Positions 1 through 6,728 of a stretch of DNA of 31,180 bases are shown piece after piece (position 1 is the first letter of the stretch; every line of letters begins with the position of its first letter). Source of the stretch: an uncultured Eubacteriales bacterium (lineage in GTDB: Bacteria > Bacillota > Clostridia > Oscillospirales > Oscillospiraceae); the NCBI GenBank assembly GCA_902475455.1, contig CABRZO010000006.1, positions 1 to 31,180 on the forward strand, given 5' to 3'. The translations under genes and the position numbers were made by a program. The notes beneath the pieces are model-generated. The model saw only the letters and a list, made by a program, of their open reading frames with translations, was not told the DNA's origin and made no database searches.

Positions 1-1107
1 GGTCAAAAATCTCCCCTCCCGCAGCAGGCACCGGGCTAGGTGGCTCATCCGGGCGGAGGTGGCCTCCAGTCCCATTAAAACGTTGGCCTTGCTCTGCTCC
101 CGGGCCAGCTCCAGCTCCTGCTGGGTGGGGCCGTTCTGCAAGAAGTCGGTGAGCACGTCCCGGATGCAGCCGATGGCCCGGGGCTCCTGCTCCTGGTTCA
201 GGGCGGTGTACACCGAGAACAGCCCCACCTCCTCGTGGCTGGTGCCGAAGGTGTAGACGCTGTAACACAGGCCGTTTTTCTCCCTCACCTGCTGGAACAG
301 CCGGGAGGACATGCCGCCCCCCAGGATGGAGGACAGCAGCTGCATCTGGTATTTCCGGGGGTCCCGGTCGGTGATGGAGGGGAAGGCCACCAGCAGATGG
401 TTCTGCTCGGTGGCTTTTTTCTTGGCCACGATGGAGTCCTGGATGGCCGCCGGTTTCAGATGCTGAGGCTTGCCCGGGGCCATGGCGCTGAACCGGTCCT
501 TCAGCGCCTCCAGGATGCCCTCGTCAAAGCTGCCGGCCAGGGTGACCACCACCCGGTCGGCGGTGTAGTGGCGCTGCTTGTAGTCCTTGAGCCAGGCACC
601 GGTCATCTTGCTGAGGGTGGCTTTCCGGCCCAGAATGGGCCGGCCCAGGGAGCTGCCGTGGAAGACGGCGGCGAACAGCTTTTCGCTGACCAGATCCGCC
701 GGGTCGTCGGCGTACATGCCGATCTCCTCCAGAATGACCCCCCGCTCGGTCTCCACGTCCGCCTCGGCAAAGGCGCTGTCAAAGAACATGTCGCAGAGGA
801 TGTCCAGGGCCTCCCGCAGGTGGGTGTCCAGGCACCGGGCGTGGAAGCAGGTGTTCTCCTTGGTGGTGAAGGCGTTGATCTGGCCCCCGATGGCGTCCAT
901 CCGCCGTGCCAGCTCCTCAGCGGAGCAGTGGGGGGTGCCCTTGAAGAGCATATGCTCAATAAAGTGGGCGGCGCCGCTCTCGGAGGCCTTCTCCTCCCGG
1001 GAGCCGGTGGTGACCCAGATGCCCAGGGCGGCGGAGCGGACCCCGGGCATCCGCTCCGAGGCGATCCGCACCCCGTTGGGCAGGGTGATCAGTTGATAGT
1101 CGTACAT
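1..1107 (-). CDS. M16 family zinc peptidase (insulinase/processing-peptidase type), 3' end cut by window edge
   Basis: This encodes the N-terminal 369 residues of an M16 metallopeptidase; the gene runs off the left edge in frame. The protein begins MYDYQLITLPNGVRIASE. The inverted zinc motif HxxEH is at residues 48-52 (HFIEH), and the third metal ligand is the expected downstream glutamate near residue 128 in ILEEIGMY. The stretch SSILGGGMSSRLFQQVREK is also typical of the family. The ATG at 1107 follows a GAGGCGG-like ribosome binding site. In Firmicutes this family (YmxG/MlpA type) often sits close to rpsO-pnp, as here, where it lies downstream of pnp on the same strand but beyond a terminator. 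The substrate cannot be told from sequence. The C-terminal half of the protein is not visible. Confidence 0.9.
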   Translation of the reverse strand, partial: MYDYQLITLPNGVRIASERMPGVRSAALGIWVTTGSREEKASESGAAHFIEHMLFKGTPHCSAEELARRMDAIGGQINAFTTKENTCFHARCLDTHLREALDILCDMFFDSAFAEADVETERGVILEEIGMYADDPADLVSEKLFAAVFHGSSLGRPILGRKATLSKMTGAWLKDYKQRHYTADRVVVTLAGSFDEGILEALKDRFSAMAPGKPQHLKPAAIQDSIVAKKKATEQNHLLVAFPSITDRDPRKYQMQLLSSILGGGMSSRLFQQVREKNGLCYSVYTFGTSHEEVGLFSVYTALNQEQEPRAIGCIRDVLTDFLQNGPTQQELELAREQSKANVLMGLEATSARMSHLARCLLREGRFLT

Positions 1108-1194
1108 AGCTTCCGCCTCGCGATCTTCTTGGAAGTGCCGGGCCCATGGCCCGGCCGAATGGAACGGATTACGGCCCCTGGCTGTGGGGCCCAC

Positions 1195-1238
1195 AAAAAA
1201 GCCGGACGGACGAGAGGAAAAACCAATGTCCGTCCGGC
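1195..1238 (-). terminator. Rho-independent terminator after pnp
   Basis: An 11-bp perfect stem (GCCGGACGGAC at 1201-1211 with 1228-1238) is followed on the minus strand by a run of six U (1195-1200). It lies about 30 bases after the pnp stop codon and separates pnp from the M16 peptidase gene. Confidence 0.9.
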
Positions 1239-1267
1239 TTAGTATCACCGAATATACGGGATTTTAC

Positions 1268-3406
1268 TTACTTCTGAGCCTGCTGCTCCCGGATCTCCCG
1301 GAGGGCGTCCTTGTGGCTCAGGTTGACGCGGCCCTTCTCGTCGATGTCGGTGACCTTGACCCAGATCATGTCGCCGATGTTGACCACGTCCTCCACCTTG
1401 GCCACCCGATGGTTGGCCAGCTTGGAGATGTGGACCAGGCCGTCCTTGCCGGGGGCCAGCTCCACGAAGGCGCCGAACTGCATGATCCGGACCACCTTGC
1501 CGAAGTAGAGGGCGCCCACCTCGGGGACAAAGACGATGGTCTCGATGGCCTTCTTGGCCAGCTCCACGCTCTCGGTATCGGGGCCGGAGATGAAGATGTC
1601 GCCGGTCTCCTCGATGTCGATCTTGGCGCCGGAGTCGGCCTGGATCTTCTGAATGACCTTGCCGCCGGAACCGATGACCTCACGGATCTTGTTGGTGTCG
1701 ATCTTCATCTTGATCATCTTGGGGGCGTTGGGGCTCACCTCGGAGCGGGGGGCGGGGATGCAGGGCAGGATCACCTGGTCGATGATCTCATAGCGGGCGT
1801 CCCGGGTGATGTCCAGAGCGGACTGGATGATCTCCATGGTCAGGCCGTCGTTCTTCAGGTCCATCTGGATGGCAGTGATACCGGCCTTGGTGCCGGCCAC
1901 CTTGAAGTCCATCTCGCCGTGGAAGTCCTCCACGCCCTGGATGTCGATGAAGGTGTTGAAGCTGCCGTCGTCGTCCTGGATCAGGCCGCAGGAGATGCCG
2001 GCCACCGGGGCCTTGATGGGCACGCCGGCGTCCATCAGAGCCAGAGTGGAGCCGCAGATGGAGCCCTGGGAGGTGGAACCGTTGGAGGACAGCACCTCGG
2101 AGACCACACGGATGGCGTAGGGGAACTCCTCGATGGAGGGCAGCACCGGCTCCAGAGCCCGCTCAGCCAGAGCGCCGTGGCCGTACTCACGGCGGTTGGT
2201 GCTCTTGGCGCCCCGGGCCTCACCGGTGGAGTAGGCGGGCATGTTGTAGTGATGCATATAGCGCTTGGACTCCTCTTCCCAGATGGTGTCCAGCTTCTGG
2301 GAAGCGGAGAGGGTGTTCAGGGTGGCGATGCTCAGCACCTGGGTCTGACCCCGGGTGAAGAGACCGGAGCCGTGGACCTTGGGCAGCACGCCCACTTCGG
2401 CGCCCAGAGGACGGATCTCGTTGCTCTTGCGGCCATCCACACGGTGGCCCTCCAGCAACCAGGCCTTGACGATCTTCTTCTGGAACTTGTAGGTGAAGGT
2501 CTCCAGATACTTGTCCATATCGGGATAGTCCTCCAGGAACAGCTCATGCCAGTGGTCGATGAGCTTGTTCCAGCGCTCCTCCCGGACGTTCTTGTCGTCG
2601 GTGTCCATGGCGGCCTTAGCCTCCTCCATGGTAGCCTCCACAATCTTGTCGAAGAGCTCCTGGTTGAAGTCGGCGTGCTCATAGGTGAACTTGGGCTTGC
2701 CGATCTCCTCCACCATCTTGTTGATCAGGGCCACGATGGTCTTGTTGACCTCATGGGCGGCCTTGATACCCTCGAACATGATCTCGTCGGGGATCTCCTT
2801 GGCACCGGCCTCGATCATGACCACCTTCTCGCCGGTGGAGGCCACGGTGGTGTCCATCTGGCTGACGGCCTTCTGGGCCTGGTTGGGGTTGATGACGATC
2901 TGGCCATCCACATAGCCCACCTCGCAGCAGCCGATGGGGCCGTTCCAGGGAATGTCGGAGATGGCCACCATGGCGGAGGCGCCGATCATGGCGGTGACCT
3001 CAGGGGAGCAGTCCCGGTCCAGGCTCATGACGGTGCAGGTGATGCACACATCGTTGCGCAGGTCGCTGGGGAACAGGGGGCGCATGGGCCGGTCGATGAG
3101 GCGGCTGGCCAGCACGGCGGGCAGAGAGGGACGGCCCTCCCGGCGCATGAAGGAGCCGGGGATGCGGCCCACGGCGTAGAGCTTCTCCTCAAAGTCCACA
3201 CTCAGGGGGAAGAAGTCCACGCCGTCCCGGGGACGGGGGGAGGCGGTGACGGCCACCATGACGGTGGTGTCGCCGTACTTGACCATAGCGGCGGCGTTGG
3301 CCAGCTCGGCCACCTTGCCCACCTCGATGGAGAAGGGACGGCCCGCCAGATCCATCTCATACTTGCGGTAGTTGGGGAACGTCTTGTGATTGATGATGGT
3401 AGACAT
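1268..3406 (-). CDS. pnp: Polyribonucleotide nucleotidyltransferase (PNPase)
   Basis: This 712-residue protein is a phosphorolytic 3'-to-5' exoribonuclease that degrades and tails RNA and is usually a trimer. Two RNase PH-like domains lie in roughly residues 10-140 and 330-550. They are followed by a KH domain with IREVIGSGGKVIQKI and a C-terminal S1 domain (VGALYFGKVVRIMQFGAFVE), so the domain order and length are complete. An in-frame upstream start exists at 3451. The ATG at 3406 is preferred because AAAAGGAGGA lies directly before it and because the upstream codons fall inside a long leader hairpin. The gene lies downstream of rpsO on the same strand, the usual bacterial arrangement. The leader structure suggests autoregulation. 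Confidence 0.98.
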   Translation of the reverse strand: MSTIINHKTFPNYRKYEMDLAGRPFSIEVGKVAELANAAAMVKYGDTTVMVAVTASPRPRDGVDFFPLSVDFEEKLYAVGRIPGSFMRREGRPSLPAVLASRLIDRPMRPLFPSDLRNDVCITCTVMSLDRDCSPEVTAMIGASAMVAISDIPWNGPIGCCEVGYVDGQIVINPNQAQKAVSQMDTTVASTGEKVVMIEAGAKEIPDEIMFEGIKAAHEVNKTIVALINKMVEEIGKPKFTYEHADFNQELFDKIVEATMEEAKAAMDTDDKNVREERWNKLIDHWHELFLEDYPDMDKYLETFTYKFQKKIVKAWLLEGHRVDGRKSNEIRPLGAEVGVLPKVHGSGLFTRGQTQVLSIATLNTLSASQKLDTIWEEESKRYMHHYNMPAYSTGEARGAKSTNRREYGHGALAERALEPVLPSIEEFPYAIRVVSEVLSSNGSTSQGSICGSTLALMDAGVPIKAPVAGISCGLIQDDDGSFNTFIDIQGVEDFHGEMDFKVAGTKAGITAIQMDLKNDGLTMEIIQSALDITRDARYEIIDQVILPCIPAPRSEVSPNAPKMIKMKIDTNKIREVIGSGGKVIQKIQADSGAKIDIEETGDIFISGPDTESVELAKKAIETIVFVPEVGALYFGKVVRIMQFGAFVELAPGKDGLVHISKLANHRVAKVEDVVNIGDMIWVKVTDIDEKGRVNLSHKDALREIREQQAQK

Positions 3407-3425
3407 TGTTTGTCCTCCTTTTCTG

Positions 3426-3518
3426 GGAGGCCCCACCGTGCCTTTTAGCACTTGAATCCGGCTTCGAATCCGGGGCTCGAGGGCAGATTCAACTGCTAAA
3501 GAAGTGCGGTAGGCCTCC
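3426..3518 (-). promoter_or_regulatory. Long hairpin in the pnp leader
   Basis: The pnp leader can fold into one 93-base hairpin ending about 7 bases before the ribosome binding site. The outer stem is GGAGGCC (3512-3518) with 3426-3432, and a 4-bp segment follows (3435-3438 with 3507-3510). A 15-bp inner stem pairs 3444-3458 with 3486-3500 with one mismatch. The apical part contains a CCGG...CCGG mini-stem. In Escherichia coli, a long pnp leader stem cut by RNase III is the target of PNPase autoregulation. Similar control here is inference. Confidence 0.6.
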
Positions 3519-3544
3519 GAAATTTTGTTTGGGGCAACGGAAAT

Positions 3545-3573
3545 CAGGGCGGCGCATGGAGTGCGCCGCCCTG
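3545..3573 (-). terminator. Hairpin between rpsO and pnp
   Basis: A 12-bp perfect stem (CAGGGCGGCGCA at 3545-3556 with 3562-3573, loop of 5) starts 11 bases after the rpsO stop codon. The bases after it on the minus strand (ATTTCCG) form only a poor U-tract, so it may be a leaky terminator or a processing and stability element allowing read-through into pnp. Confidence 0.5.
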
Positions 3574-3584
3574 ACAGGGAAAAC

Positions 3585-3851
3585 TTACTTACGCAGACCC
3601 AGCTTGGCGATCAGGGCACGATAGCGCTCGATGTCCTTCTTGGCCAGGTAGTCCAGCATCTTGCGACGCTTACCGACCATCTTCAGCAGGCCACGACGGG
3701 AATGGTTGTCGTGGGTGTGCTCCCGCAGGTGCTCGGTGAGCTGCTGAATGCGGGCGGTCAGGATAGCGACCTGGACCTCGGGAGAACCGGTGTCGGTCTC
3801 GTGGGTGCGGTTGGCCTCGATAACGGCAGTTTTCTCTTCTTTGCGGATCAT
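3585..3851 (-). CDS. rpsO: 30S ribosomal protein S15
   Basis: This 88-residue protein binds the central domain of 16S rRNA early in 30S assembly. The full S15 pattern is present: HETDTGSPEVQVAILTARI, LTEHLREHTHDNHSRRGLL and the C-terminal KRRKMLDYLAKKDIERY. The ATG at 3851 is preceded by AAAGGTGG at good spacing. The gene is first in an rpsO-pnp arrangement driven by the promoter at 3989-4017, with a 130-base leader that could be the S15 feedback site. Confidence 0.98.
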   Translation of the reverse strand: MIRKEEKTAVIEANRTHETDTGSPEVQVAILTARIQQLTEHLREHTHDNHSRRGLLKMVGKRRKMLDYLAKKDIERYRALIAKLGLRK

Positions 3852-3982
3852 GATGATTCCACCTTTCTTTTATATTCCCTGTCGGCTGAGTTACGGGCGG
3901 GTGAAAAACCCGCTGGAAATACGGGCCGGTATCCCGAAACTAGGCCGGAGGGCCGCAGACCATGATAACCCATCATGGAAGC
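3852..3982 (-). promoter_or_regulatory. Structured rpsO leader, candidate S15 autoregulatory element
   Basis: About 130 bases separate the predicted transcription start from rpsO. They hold a 7-bp stem right at the 5' end (3960-3966 with 3972-3978), GGCCGG-rich repeats in the middle, and a stem GCGGGT/ACCCGC (3897-3902 with 3908-3913) upstream of the ribosome binding site. S15 represses its own translation through leader RNA folds that differ between bacterial lineages. I could not match this one to a known class. Confidence 0.45.
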
Positions 3983-3988
3983 TGAACC

Positions 3989-4017
3989 AGTATAGCATAG
4001 TTTGCCCCGAATGTAAA
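3989..4017 (-). promoter_or_regulatory. Sigma-A promoter of rpsO
   Basis: Reading the minus strand, TTTACA (4012-4017) and TATACT (3989-3994) are separated by exactly 17 bases. The start would be near 3982. Confidence 0.8.
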
Positions 4018-4169
4018 GGAAAAACTGCTTTTTTGTGGAAAAGACGGAATGCTTGCACGGGGAAACAAGTGTCTTTGCGCTGCGGACAAAAAAGCGCTTT
4101 TTGTTTTTTCTGCACCATGGAGCGGAGGCGTAAGAAAAAAATATTGTGCTTTTTTTATCTGCGAAATGA

Positions 4170-4198
4170 TTGCAAAAATGTGTCGAATTTGTTACAAT
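4170..4198 (+). promoter_or_regulatory. Sigma-A promoter with no protein gene downstream
   Basis: TTGCAA (4170-4175) and TACAAT (4193-4198) are separated by 17 bases. The start would be near 4205. No plus-strand gene follows before the bidirectional terminator at 4297-4334, so the product would be a short RNA. Confidence 0.55.
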
Positions 4199-4204
4199 GA
4201 TTCC

Positions 4205-4345
4205 ACTGAGACCGGTGTCGATCGCACGGGCTTCGCAAAAGCGTTGCCGGGGGGGTGCGAATAAGATGCCGGCCTTTGTTTTTGCCCCATGATATGAAAA
4301 AAACGCCCCGGGCTTTTTCTAAAAGTCCGGGGCGACTTTTATTTC
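4205..4345 (+). ncRNA. Candidate small RNA of about 140 bases
   Basis: The interval is bounded by a good promoter and by a 14-bp terminator stem whose plus-strand side is followed by GACTTTTATTT. Inside, TCGCAC (4220-4225) pairs with GTGCGA (4255-4260), enclosing a smaller stem-loop of the form GCTTCGC-AAAA-GCGTTGC with a TT/TT internal loop. The only open frame, from the ATG at 4198, lacks a ribosome binding site. I do not recognise a known RNA family. It does not resemble SRP RNA and is shorter than typical 6S RNA. Confidence 0.4.
4297..4334 (-). terminator. Bidirectional terminator
   Basis: CGCCCCGG (4304-4311) pairs with 4327-4334, and the stem continues through GCTTTT/AAAAGT to about 14 bp with a 3-base loop. 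Minus-strand transcripts (from the gene ending at 4384) meet a run of seven U. Plus-strand transcripts meet ACTTTTATTT. Confidence 0.8.
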
Positions 4346-4383
4346 ATCCACTAATGCAGGAAATGGCCCAAACTGGGGGCGGA

Positions 4384-4689
4384 TCAGAACAGGAACTGAA
4401 TCCAGACGGTGATCACCAGGGCCAGGGTGGCCCCGGCGGTGCACAGCTCCACCACATCCGCCGGGCGCAAATTCAGTCGGAATCTGCGGCGCCGGGCGGG
4501 GCGGGCCTGTTTCTTGGGCTCCTCATAGTGCCAGATGGATTCGTCAACCTCCCAGTGGTAGCTGACGTTGTCCCCCACGGCGGCGGGGGCGGCGGCGGAG
4601 CGCTGGAGCCGGTCTCTGTATTCGGTGAAGTCGATGACGTTTCCCTCACGGCGGACATATTGATTCGTTTGAAAGTACAGCGTTTTCAT
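4384..4689 (-). CDS. Small tail-anchored membrane protein, function unknown
   Basis: This 101-residue protein has a polar N-terminal part (VIDFTEYRDRLQRS, then an Ala/Pro-rich linker and VSYHWEVDESIWHYEEP). A strongly basic patch (KKQARPARRRRFRL) comes next. One C-terminal membrane segment (about residues 80-100, CTAGATLALVITVWIQFLF) ends the protein. The basic patch just before the membrane span suggests the N-terminal part stays in the cytoplasm. The ATG at 4689 follows AGGAGGT at ideal spacing, and the gene ends at its own terminator, so it looks like a real monocistronic gene. I do not recognise a family. Confidence 0.75.
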   Translation of the reverse strand: MKTLYFQTNQYVRREGNVIDFTEYRDRLQRSAAAPAAVGDNVSYHWEVDESIWHYEEPKKQARPARRRRFRLNLRPADVVELCTAGATLALVITVWIQFLF

Positions 4690-4754
4690 CGGTAGAACCT
4701 CCTACGCGTTTCGTTGTCCTAAGGTTACCCCCAATGGTGTCCCATAAAACGGAC

Positions 4755-4783
4755 TTGTCTTCCCGGGGGCGGAGATTTATAAT
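4755..4783 (+). promoter_or_regulatory. Sigma-A promoter of the DUF1002 gene
   Basis: TTGTCT (4755-4760) and the perfect -10 box TATAAT (4778-4783) are separated by 17 bases. The start would be near 4790, giving a leader of about 50 bases. Confidence 0.75.
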
Positions 4784-4841
4784 GAGGGCGTCCGGGCACC
4801 GGGCCCGGAAACCAGAACGTTACATAGAAATGAGGTATGTT

Positions 4842-5756
4842 ATGAAATTCAAACGGATGATGGCGGTTTTGCTCTGTGTGGCGGGACTTGTCTCCGCCCT
4901 GGGCTTTTCCGCCGGCGCCGAGGGAGAAACCACCCAGGCCGACAGCTCCAAGCCCTGCCTGGTGCTGGGGGCGGATCTGAACGCCGACCAGCTGGCCACG
5001 GTGCTGGATCTGCTGGGGGTGGAGGACCCGGCCAACTATCAGGAAAATTATAATGTGTACTATACCACCAACCAGGAGGAGTACGAGTACTTCGGGGACT
5101 ACCTGGATGCCTCGGTCATCGGCAGCAAGGCCTACTCCAGCATTCTGCTGACCCCCTTGGACCAGGGGGAGGGCATCCATATCACCACCCACAACATCAG
5201 CTATTGCACGGTGGAGATGTATCAGAACGCCCTGATCACCGCCGGGGTGTCCGACGTGGATCTGGTGGTGGCGGGTCCCACCAATATCAGCGGTACCGCC
5301 GCCCTGGTCAGCGCCATGAAGGCCTATGAGATCATGACCGGCGAGACCCTCTCCGACGAGAGTGTGGACGCAGCCAACAACGAGTTGGTGCTGACCGGTG
5401 AGATTGGCGAGGAGATCGGCGACGCCTCCACGGCGGCGGAGCTCATCGCGGCCTTGAAGAACGAGGTCTTCGCCAACGGCAAGGACGTGACGGATCAGGA
5501 GATCGAAGACGCCCTGGACCGGATCTGCCAGGAGATGGGGATCACGCTGGATGACGCCACCCGGCAGCAGATCATCGATCTCATCAAGAAGATCGCCTCC
5601 ACCGACTTTGACGTCTCCGCCCTGGAGCAGCAGGCCAAGGAGCTGTTCAACAAAGTGGAGAACGTGCTCAACGACCTGACCGGTGGGGACGCCCAGGGCT
5701 TTTTCACCCGGCTCTGGAATCAGATTGTCTCCTTTGTCCAGAGTATCCTCCAATAA
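4842..5756 (+). CDS. Secreted DUF1002 (YpuA-like) protein
   Basis: This 304-residue protein has a signal peptide: MKFKR, then a hydrophobic core AVLLCVAGLVSALGF and a likely cut after SAGA. The mature part matches the DUF1002 pattern of Bacillus subtilis YpuA: a start like LGADLNADQLATVLDLLG, then ITTHNISYCTVEMYQNALITAGVSD, VAGPTNISGTAALVSAMKAYE and a helical C-terminus. The function is not established, but it should act outside the membrane. Other in-frame starts lie upstream (4734, 4830). ATG 4842 is preferred because GAGGT precedes it and because the upstream residues would spoil the signal peptide and overlap the promoter. Confidence 0.85.
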   Translation: MKFKRMMAVLLCVAGLVSALGFSAGAEGETTQADSSKPCLVLGADLNADQLATVLDLLGVEDPANYQENYNVYYTTNQEEYEYFGDYLDASVIGSKAYSSILLTPLDQGEGIHITTHNISYCTVEMYQNALITAGVSDVDLVVAGPTNISGTAALVSAMKAYEIMTGETLSDESVDAANNELVLTGEIGEEIGDASTAAELIAALKNEVFANGKDVTDQEIEDALDRICQEMGITLDDATRQQIIDLIKKIASTDFDVSALEQQAKELFNKVENVLNDLTGGDAQGFFTRLWNQIVSFVQSILQ

Positions 5757-5903
5757 ATATATACCACAACTTGTGGGCCCCGTCCAGTAGAAAAGCAAGA
5801 CAGGATAACAAAATATTGCTGTTTTTATCGTTTTTTTCGATTATTTCACACAATATGTTGCGTTATGGTCAACCGGGGAAACGTTATGTCCTGTCGGGAA
5901 ATG

Positions 5904-5954
5904 TAGAACGATTGTTCTATGTGAGATAATAGCACGGATGTTCGATATTGTCAA
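5904..5954 (-). promoter_or_regulatory. Orphan minus-strand promoter with a GAAC-N4-GTTC palindrome at the start site
   Basis: On the minus strand a perfect TTGACA (5949-5954) and TATTAT (5926-5931) are separated by 17 bases, placing the start near 5919. The 16-base palindrome TAGAACGATTGTTCTA occupies 5904-5919, exactly over the start site. GAAC-N4-GTTC is the core of Gram-positive LexA boxes. No minus-strand gene with a credible start follows. The transcript would run antisense into the DUF1002 gene. Aside from this, the terminator at 6028-6070 and the operators at 6076-6148, I see nothing in the gene-free stretch 5757-6179. Confidence 0.55.
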
Positions 5955-6027
5955 GAACCGTCGAGGTTTCCGGGCGCTCCGCCCTGGAGTTGGGTGGTCG
6001 GGGAACACAAAGTTGCACTCCGGAAGC

Positions 6028-6070
6028 AAAAAGGCTGGCGCTCCACCATTGGGGGGCGCCAGCCTTTTTT
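6028..6070 (+). terminator. Rho-independent terminator
   Basis: GGCTGGCGC (6033-6041) pairs with 6056-6064, flanked by A5 (6028-6032) and T6 (6065-6070). It can work in both directions. On the plus strand it would end any transcript from the DUF1002 gene and insulate the operon that follows. Confidence 0.85.
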
Positions 6071-6075
6071 AATCA

Positions 6076-6148
6076 AAAATGTAAAAAGGTCTTGACATTT
6101 TTAAAGGGACGGTCTATACTTCGAAATGTCAAAAGGATTTTACATTTT
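6076..6148 (+). promoter_or_regulatory. Sigma-A promoter flanked by two copies of a palindromic operator
   Basis: TTGACA (6092-6097) and TATACT (6115-6120) with a 17-base spacer form a near-consensus promoter with its start near 6127. Two near-identical inverted repeats of the form AATGT-N12-ACATT lie at 6078-6099 (over the -35 box) and 6125-6146 (over the start), 47 bases apart. They share the inner sequence AAAAGG. Two repressor dimers bound here would block the promoter fully. The XRE regulator in the operon is the natural candidate repressor (inference). Confidence 0.8.
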
Positions 6149-6179
6149 GAACCCGTGATGGAGAAAAGGAGTGTGTCTT

Positions 6180-6470
6180 ATGCCGTTGCAACTGATCATT
6201 TTTTGTGTTGTAGTGCTGGGGATCTTTGCCGCTCTGGACATCGGTATGATTGTGTCTCTGGTGCGGCCCGGGGATGAGCGCAGCCAGCTGGCGGTGTGGA
6301 AAGCGGGCTGTTTTACCCTGCTGGGAATGACCGGCGCCGCCATTTTGGATGTGATCGCGAATTTTGTCCGCGCCCAGCCCATGGCGGTGAATCCCTTTGT
6401 CCAGCTGGAGGTGACCGCCATCCTGTATTTCGTGGCCCTGCTGTATTACAAGAGAAAGCTTGGTGGATGA
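6180..6470 (+). CDS. Small three-span membrane protein paired with an XRE regulator
   Basis: This 96-residue protein has three hydrophobic spans: about residues 3-27 (LIIFCVVVLGIFAALDIGMIV), 40-62 (AGCFTLLGMTGAAILDVIANF) and 75-90 (EVTAILYFVALLYY). It ends in a basic tail, KRKLGG. The ATG at 6180 follows AAGGAG at 8 bases. A GTG nine bases upstream overlaps the ribosome binding site and is unlikely. The gene overlaps the XRE regulator gene by about 11 bases. Small membrane proteins cotranscribed with YozG-like XRE regulators are common in Firmicutes and are suspected to modulate the regulator, but this is not established. No known domain is recognised. Confidence 0.8.
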   Translation: MPLQLIIFCVVVLGIFAALDIGMIVSLVRPGDERSQLAVWKAGCFTLLGMTGAAILDVIANFVRAQPMAVNPFVQLEVTAILYFVALLYYKRKLGG

Positions 6471-6669
6471 GGTGGAAAACTGTATTCGGCAGCGACGGAA
6501 GGAGCTGGGGCTGTCCCAGGAGGAACTGGCCAAGAAGTGCGGCGTGTCCCGGCAGACCGTGAATGCCATTGAGAACAACAAATATGACCCCACCCTGTCC
6601 CTGGCCTTTCGGCTGGCTCAGGAATTGGAGCTGACGGTGGACGCCCTGTTCCATCCGGAAGCCAACTAA
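6460..6669 (+). CDS. XRE family (YozG-like) transcriptional regulator
   Basis: This protein of about 69 residues is one HTH_3 DNA-binding domain: RQRRKELGLSQEELAKKCGV, then SRQTVNAIENNKYDPTLSLA and a short C-terminal helix ending LTVDALFHP. The SRQTVNAIEN recognition helix is typical of the YozG-type stand-alone regulators. The start is uncertain: TTG 6460, GTG 6463 and GTG 6472 are all in frame, and the last gives a protein starting MENCIRQRRKE as in many relatives. It is translationally coupled to the membrane protein before it. It probably represses its own operon through the two operators at 6078-6146. Confidence 0.9.
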   Translation: MVDEVENCIRQRRKELGLSQEELAKKCGVSRQTVNAIENNKYDPTLSLAFRLAQELELTVDALFHPEAN

Positions 6670-6672
6670 AAA

Positions 6673-6711
6673 CCGCCCCGAAACACGCGTTTTCTGTGTG
6701 TTCCGGGGCGG
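6673..6711 (-). terminator. Terminator between convergent genes
   Basis: CCGCCCCG (6673-6680) pairs with 6704-6711, extended inward by AACAC/GTGTT. On the minus strand the stem is followed by TTTTTAG, so it chiefly ends the SecB-like gene. The plus-strand side lacks a clear U-tract. Confidence 0.75.
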
Positions 6712-6728
6712 CTGTCATTTCGGATCAG

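Noticed and set aside
1184..3448. 754-codon open frame on the plus strand opposite pnp
   Set aside because: It mirrors the whole of pnp, has a low-complexity Gly/Leu/Val/Asp/His composition and no ribosome binding site; it is a shadow frame of a G+C-rich gene.
3435..3510. tRNA-like look of the pnp leader (TTCGAATCC loop and paired ends)
   Set aside because: There is no proper acceptor, anticodon and D-arm arrangement. The pairing is one long hairpin.
4725..5798. 357-codon open frame opposite the DUF1002 gene, downstream of the orphan minus-strand promoter
   Set aside because: It starts with TTG, has no ribosome binding site, and its composition is that of a shadow frame. The promoter is therefore treated as non-coding.
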